From the NCBI GenBank assembly GCA_004376205.1, contig SOKG01000274.1, positions 1-9,265 on the forward strand: a DNA stretch of 9,265 bases, in the 5' to 3' direction. The stretch is from Dehalococcoidia bacterium. Lineage in GTDB: Bacteria > Chloroflexota > Dehalococcoidia > SZUA-161. The notes under the pieces are model-generated. The model ran no database searches, had not been told where the DNA came from, and saw only the letters and a list, made by a program, of their open reading frames with translations. Positions within the stretch are counted from its first letter, which is position 1, and every line of letters begins with the position of its first letter. The position numbers and the translations under genes are program-made. This document shows positions 6,888-9,265 of this stretch, one piece after another.

Positions 6888-6903
6888 GAAGGGATGTGAT
6901 ATC

Positions 6904-7026
6904 ATGAAGCAGTTCCTATACGGAGTTCTATTCGGGTCCTTGCTTCTTCCCATTATCTACATAGGGCGCATCTGGCGGAAGCGTCGTCGTGAGAAAATCG
7001 ATTTCGACGAACCTGAGTGGCCCTGA
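6904..7026 (+). CDS. Small single-span membrane protein, 40 residues, unknown function
   Basis: A 40-codon frame starts at ATG 6904 with AGAAGGG at 6887-6893 about 10 bases upstream, and ends at TGA 7024-7026. The protein begins MKQFLYGVLFGSLLLPIIYI, giving one hydrophobic span at about residues 4-20. An RKRRREK cluster at 25-31 follows, then an acidic tail DFDEPEWP. The positive-inside rule predicts the N-terminus outside and the tail in the cytoplasm. I do not recognise a family. It sits in a 174-base gap between miaA and the flavin-binding protein gene, on the same strand and with operon-like spacing (16 bases after miaA), which supports a real gene. It could be a small membrane regulator or anchor, but nothing here shows which. 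The alternative is a chance frame, made less likely by the ribosome site and the coherent membrane topology. Confidence 0.6.
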   Translation: MKQFLYGVLFGSLLLPIIYIGRIWRKRRREKIDFDEPEWP

Positions 7027-7050
7027 GAACTCGGTTTAATTTGAATAGTT

Positions 7051-7055
7051 GGAGG
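7051..7055 (+). promoter_or_regulatory. Ribosome binding site fixing the GTG start at 7062
   Basis: GGAGG stands 6 bases before GTG 7062. A longer in-frame start at GTG 7017 would lie inside the preceding 40-codon gene and add 15 residues without a ribosome site or family similarity, so the shorter protein is preferred. The 35-base gap 7027-7061 is A/T-rich but shows no convincing promoter. Confidence 0.7.
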
Positions 7056-7061
7056 TGCCTC

Positions 7062-7430
7062 GTGAGCAAATTGTCAGACAAAGTCAAGGAGACCATCGCC
7101 GAGATTCGCCCCGGTATAATAGCCACCGCGAGCAAGGATGGCAAACCCAATGTCTCGGCTAAGGGGTCGTTTCGGGTGCTCGATGATGATCACGTGGTTT
7201 TCGCCGACATCAGCTCGCCACGTACCATCGCCAATCTGAAAGAGAATCCTCAGGTTTCTGTCCTGGTAATACATCCTAAGAGCATGAAGGGCTGCCGAAT
7301 CTGGGGCAAAGGTGAGATCATCGACTCCGGAGAGCTCTTCAATCAAATGAGCAAAGAGTTCGCTGAGCTCAACCTCAAAGTCAACCACGTGGTCAAGATC
7401 ACAGTGGAAGAAACACAAGATAGTTTCTAG
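7062..7430 (+). CDS. Pyridoxamine 5'-phosphate oxidase-like FMN-binding split-barrel protein
   Basis: Small protein of 122 residues (from GTG 7062) with the pattern of the pyridoxamine-phosphate-oxidase-like split-barrel superfamily, whose members bind FMN, F420 or heme as homodimers. Seen are the first strand pair IIATASKDGKPNVSAKGS (19-36), then DHVVFADISSPRTIANLKEN, where the S-x-x-T-x-x-N-L segment is the usual flavin phosphate contact. Next come a VSVLVI strand, a WGKGEI strand, and a C-terminal KVNHVVKITVEE strand. Length and end resemble the about 122-residue FMN-binding protein of Desulfovibrio. There are no membrane segments or signal peptide. It lacks the longer C-terminal region of true PdxH, so vitamin B6 synthesis is unlikely. 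Substrate and partner are unknown; an electron-transfer or small redox role is only a guess. It lies 14 bases before dapF, so it is probably co-transcribed. Confidence 0.82.
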   Translation: MSKLSDKVKETIAEIRPGIIATASKDGKPNVSAKGSFRVLDDDHVVFADISSPRTIANLKENPQVSVLVIHPKSMKGCRIWGKGEIIDSGELFNQMSKEFAELNLKVNHVVKITVEETQDSF

Positions 7431-7444
7431 GTGGAGTTCCCCAA

Positions 7445-8305
7445 GTGAATTTCGTCAAACTGCAGGCCACGGGAAACGATTTCATCCTGATTGACGTTCG
7501 TGAGCCTCAGTCGAGCGATGCCCGAGGCCTAGAGCGTGACTGGTCAGCAGTGGCCAGGGATATGTGCCGCCGCCACTTTGGCGTGGGCGCCGATGGGCTT
7601 CTTCTGGTCCTCCCTTCTGAGACTGCTGACCTGCGACTGCGGATGTTCAACCCCGATGGCTCAGAGGCAGAGGCCTGCGGCAATGGTCTGAGGTGCTTTG
7701 CCAAATATGCGGTGGACAGCGGATTGGTGGGCAGTGCCGAGTTCATGGTGCAAACCCAGGCAGGGACAAGATCAGTGCGAACCCAGGCTGAAAAAGGCGT
7801 GCAGGTGGCAATGGGTATCCCAGCCTTTGACCCCGCTGCCATCCCGGTGGTTGTGGAGCGCCGGGACAAACCCGATCTAACACCTGTCCTCGACTATCCT
7901 ATAACAGTAGGCGACAGCGAGCTAAGGATTAGCTGCGTCTCCATGGGCAATCCCCACGCTGTCTGTTTCCTGAGCGAGCCTATCACTGATTTCCCCTTGG
8001 CTGAAGTCGGCCCCGGAGTAGAGCATCACCACATGTTCCCCAACAGGGTGAACTTTGAAGTGGCGAACGTCATCAGCCAAAATGAGATTAGGGCGCGGGT
8101 ATGGGAACGCGGAGCCGGAGAAACCCTCTCCTGTGGCAGCGGTGCCTGTGCCGTAGCGGTGGTGTCCAGACTAAAGGAGCTCAGCAACAACCCCGTTGAG
8201 ATAACATTGCCAGGTGGCACACTGACCGTAGACTGGAACGGAGTTGGCGAGGTGTTTCTCAGCGGCCCTGCCGAGGTGGTGTTCTACGGGGTTTGGAAAG
8301 ATTAG
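7445..8305 (+). CDS. dapF: Diaminopimelate epimerase
   Basis: Cofactor-free racemase that converts LL-diaminopimelate to meso-diaminopimelate, the precursor of lysine and, where present, peptidoglycan cross-links. The 286 residues (family about 270-290) show both halves of the pseudo-symmetric fold. The two catalytic cysteines are C78 in SEAEACGNGLRCFA and C230 in TLSCGSGACAVAV. Also visible are KLQATGNDFILID (5-17), FGVGADGLL (45-53), MFNPDGSE (67-74), MGNPHAVCF (167-175), RVNFEVANV (201-209) and WERGAGET (220-227). GTG 7445 has GGAG at 7433-7436 and yields the canonical MNFVKLQATG start. It lies 14 bases after the split-barrel gene and about 820 bases before the apparent dapL start, whose product would supply its substrate. 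Identity is secure. Confidence 0.97.
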   Translation: MNFVKLQATGNDFILIDVREPQSSDARGLERDWSAVARDMCRRHFGVGADGLLLVLPSETADLRLRMFNPDGSEAEACGNGLRCFAKYAVDSGLVGSAEFMVQTQAGTRSVRTQAEKGVQVAMGIPAFDPAAIPVVVERRDKPDLTPVLDYPITVGDSELRISCVSMGNPHAVCFLSEPITDFPLAEVGPGVEHHHMFPNRVNFEVANVISQNEIRARVWERGAGETLSCGSGACAVAVVSRLKELSNNPVEITLPGGTLTVDWNGVGEVFLSGPAEVVFYGVWKD

Positions 8306-8327
8306 CTGATTCGAAAGGAAGCCGAGA

Positions 8328-9089
8328 ATGAGTCTTGTAATAGCTGTCTATGTACCAGAAGGGATCGTTATGGCTTCGGATAGCCGGCAGTCGGTGACAG
8401 TTGAAGGAAAAGCGCCCGAAGGCAGGAGTTTCAAGGTCGAGACGGTTAACTCCGACGCCATCACCAAAACATTTCTCCTGGAAAAACATCAAATTGGCAT
8501 CTCCAATTTTGGCCAGGACTTACTTAGCGGCGTTCCTATAGCAAGCCTCGTTAAGAGATTCATTGAGGAAGCATTGGCCCCTGGCGATAATGTAGAGATT
8601 GTCCCCAGGAAATTGGTTGACTACTTCCGAAAATCATTCCCCAATGCTGATGTTGGTTTCCACGTTGCCGGCTACAAAAAGGAGGGCAAGAGCAGTGTCC
8701 CCTACATTTACTCCTGCCACGTGTCTCGAAATGATGTGGGGAGGAAAAACACAAAGCCAGATGGCTCTCTTAGCTACGGTGCTGCCTGGTCGGGGCAGAC
8801 CGATATCCTAACCTCTATCCTCATTCCAGTAGTAGCTAAAGATGAGAAAGGCAATGACAAAGTCATTCGGTCTCCGGCGCCAATTATCTGGGATGCTATG
8901 GCGCTTCAGGATGCGATCGACTTCTCAATCTATGCAATCCGAACTACCATTGATACCATGCGTTTTCAGGCACGGCCAAAAAACGTTGGCGGGCCAATCG
9001 ATGTTCTGGTTCTAACACCCGAGGAAGCCAAATGGATTCAAAGGAAAGAGCTACACGGGAGTATGTTAGAGCAACATGGAATAGCCTGA
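8328..9089 (+). CDS. Proteasome-fold Ntn hydrolase-like protein, function unknown
   Basis: A 253-residue protein with no signal peptide or membrane span. The order of motifs recalls 20S proteasome beta/HslV proteins. VIAVYVPEGIVMASDSRQ (4-21) resembles the strand-turn-strand with the conserved Asp (here D18) near the N-terminus. AITKTFLLEKHQIGISNFG (45-62 region) matches the stretch carrying the catalytic Lys in proteasomes (candidate K47). The C-terminal MALQDAIDFSIYAIRTTID helix (191-209), followed by VGGPIDVLVLTPEEAKWI, matches the last helix and strand (GGPVDVVVIT-like). The N-terminus is MSLV, so after Met removal Ser2 would occupy the place of the nucleophilic Thr1. This is distant similarity by eye. 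It could be a diverged peptidase, another Ntn hydrolase, or an inactive fold. Sampled lines are 40-48% G+C against 65% in a dapF line. ATG 8328 has AAAGGAA at 8314-8320. Gap to dapF is 22 bases. Confidence 0.6.
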   Translation: MSLVIAVYVPEGIVMASDSRQSVTVEGKAPEGRSFKVETVNSDAITKTFLLEKHQIGISNFGQDLLSGVPIASLVKRFIEEALAPGDNVEIVPRKLVDYFRKSFPNADVGFHVAGYKKEGKSSVPYIYSCHVSRNDVGRKNTKPDGSLSYGAAWSGQTDILTSILIPVVAKDEKGNDKVIRSPAPIIWDAMALQDAIDFSIYAIRTTIDTMRFQARPKNVGGPIDVLVLTPEEAKWIQRKELHGSMLEQHGIA

Positions 9090-9127
9090 ACAGACTGTAA
9101 CGTCGACCAAAAGAGAGGATAAGCTCC

Positions 9128-9265
9128 ATGCAACTGGCCAAACGCATCGAGAACCTGCCGCCGTACCTTTTCGTCGGCATTAGCAGAAAGAGCGCTGAGA
9201 AGAAAGCTCGGGGGGAAGATGTAATTAGCTTCGCTGGAGGGTTGAGTCCCCAGCACGGATTTTAG
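9128..9265 (+). CDS. dapL: LL-diaminopimelate aminotransferase N-terminal fragment, frame disturbed at window end
   Basis: DapL is a PLP enzyme that converts tetrahydrodipicolinate directly to LL-diaminopimelate using glutamate. ATG 9128, preceded by GAGAGGA (9113-9119), opens a frame beginning MQLAKRIENLPPYLFVGISR, which matches the N-terminus typical of DapL proteins of Dehalococcoides-like bacteria. It continues through GEDVISFA (29-36). The family then has an IGDPDLPTP-like segment; here it reads GGLSPQHGF and stops at TAG 9263-9265, the last bases given. So only 45 residues of about 390 are seen and the last nine deviate. The likeliest causes are low-quality sequence at a contig end or a real deletion; another class I aminotransferase (some carry ISFAGGL) is less likely given the N-terminus. 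Adjacent dapF supports the DAP pathway role. It is separated from the preceding gene by 38 bases. Confidence 0.6.
   Translation: MQLAKRIENLPPYLFVGISRKSAEKKARGEDVISFAGGLSPQHGF

Noticed and set aside
7018..7050. Possible promoter or terminator between the 40-codon gene and the split-barrel gene
   Set aside because: The A/T-rich stretch (TTTAAT) lacks a matching -35, and the CTGAGAACTCGG near-palindrome would need a 2-base loop.
7017..7061. Extended N-terminus for the flavin split-barrel protein from GTG 7017
   Set aside because: It would overlap the end of the 40-codon gene, has no ribosome site, and adds sequence not typical of the family; GTG 7062 has GGAGG.
9090..9127. Terminator or promoter in the gap before dapL
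   Set aside because: ACAGACTGT is too short a palindrome for a terminator and no -10/-35 pair is visible; the gap only holds the dapL ribosome site.
1..9265. CRISPR array, tRNA/rRNA genes, transposase or long repeats
   Set aside because: None seen: the window is almost fully occupied by recognisable protein genes, and the only repeats are the short inverted repeats listed.

Overview
This window most resembles a contig from an anaerobic bacterium of the Chloroflexota, probably Dehalococcoidia-like. That is an inference from the gene set: an archaeal-type (ApgM) phosphoglycerate mutase, a CooC-type nickel ATPase, an LL-diaminopimelate aminotransferase start, and an actinobacterial/Chloroflexota-looking polyprenyl synthetase. 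No marker gene is present to prove it. Base composition is moderate. All genes lie on the + strand and are tightly packed. I saw no rRNA, tRNA, CRISPR array, insertion sequence or replication origin.

Region 1 (1-1858) is an isoprenoid module. It holds the C-terminal 249 residues of 1-deoxy-D-xylulose-5-phosphate synthase (Dxs, cut by the window start), then a type I-like short-chain polyprenyl diphosphate synthase. Dxs starts the MEP pathway that makes IPP and DMAPP, and the synthase condenses them. MiaA further downstream also uses DMAPP.

Region 2 (1859-1980) is the only clear transcription boundary. A small perfect palindrome follows the synthase stop, then a consensus -10 box (TATAAT, 1926-1931) and a strong ribosome binding site in front of cooC.

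Region 3 (1981-6887) looks like one operon: cooC, pgk, apgM, tpiA, miaA, with gaps of 8, 17 and 11 bases and a 4-base overlap. It couples lower glycolysis/gluconeogenesis (phosphoglycerate kinase, phosphoglycerate mutase, triosephosphate isomerase) to a carbon monoxide dehydrogenase maturation ATPase and a tRNA modification enzyme.

Region 4 (6888-9265) continues on the same strand. It has a 40-residue single-span membrane protein that is easy to miss, a small flavin-binding split-barrel protein, dapF (diaminopimelate epimerase), a protein with the sequence pattern of a proteasome-fold Ntn hydrolase, and the first 45 codons of an apparent dapL. DapL and DapF would act in succession: tetrahydrodipicolinate to LL-DAP to meso-DAP, for lysine and/or cell wall. 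The dapL reading frame departs from its family pattern and hits TAG in the last three bases of the window, which suggests either contig-end sequence error or a broken gene.

The best candidates for a second look are the proteasome-like protein, the broken dapL start, the unusual metal-site residue in ApgM, the 40-residue membrane protein, and the presence of cooC at the head of a glycolytic operon.
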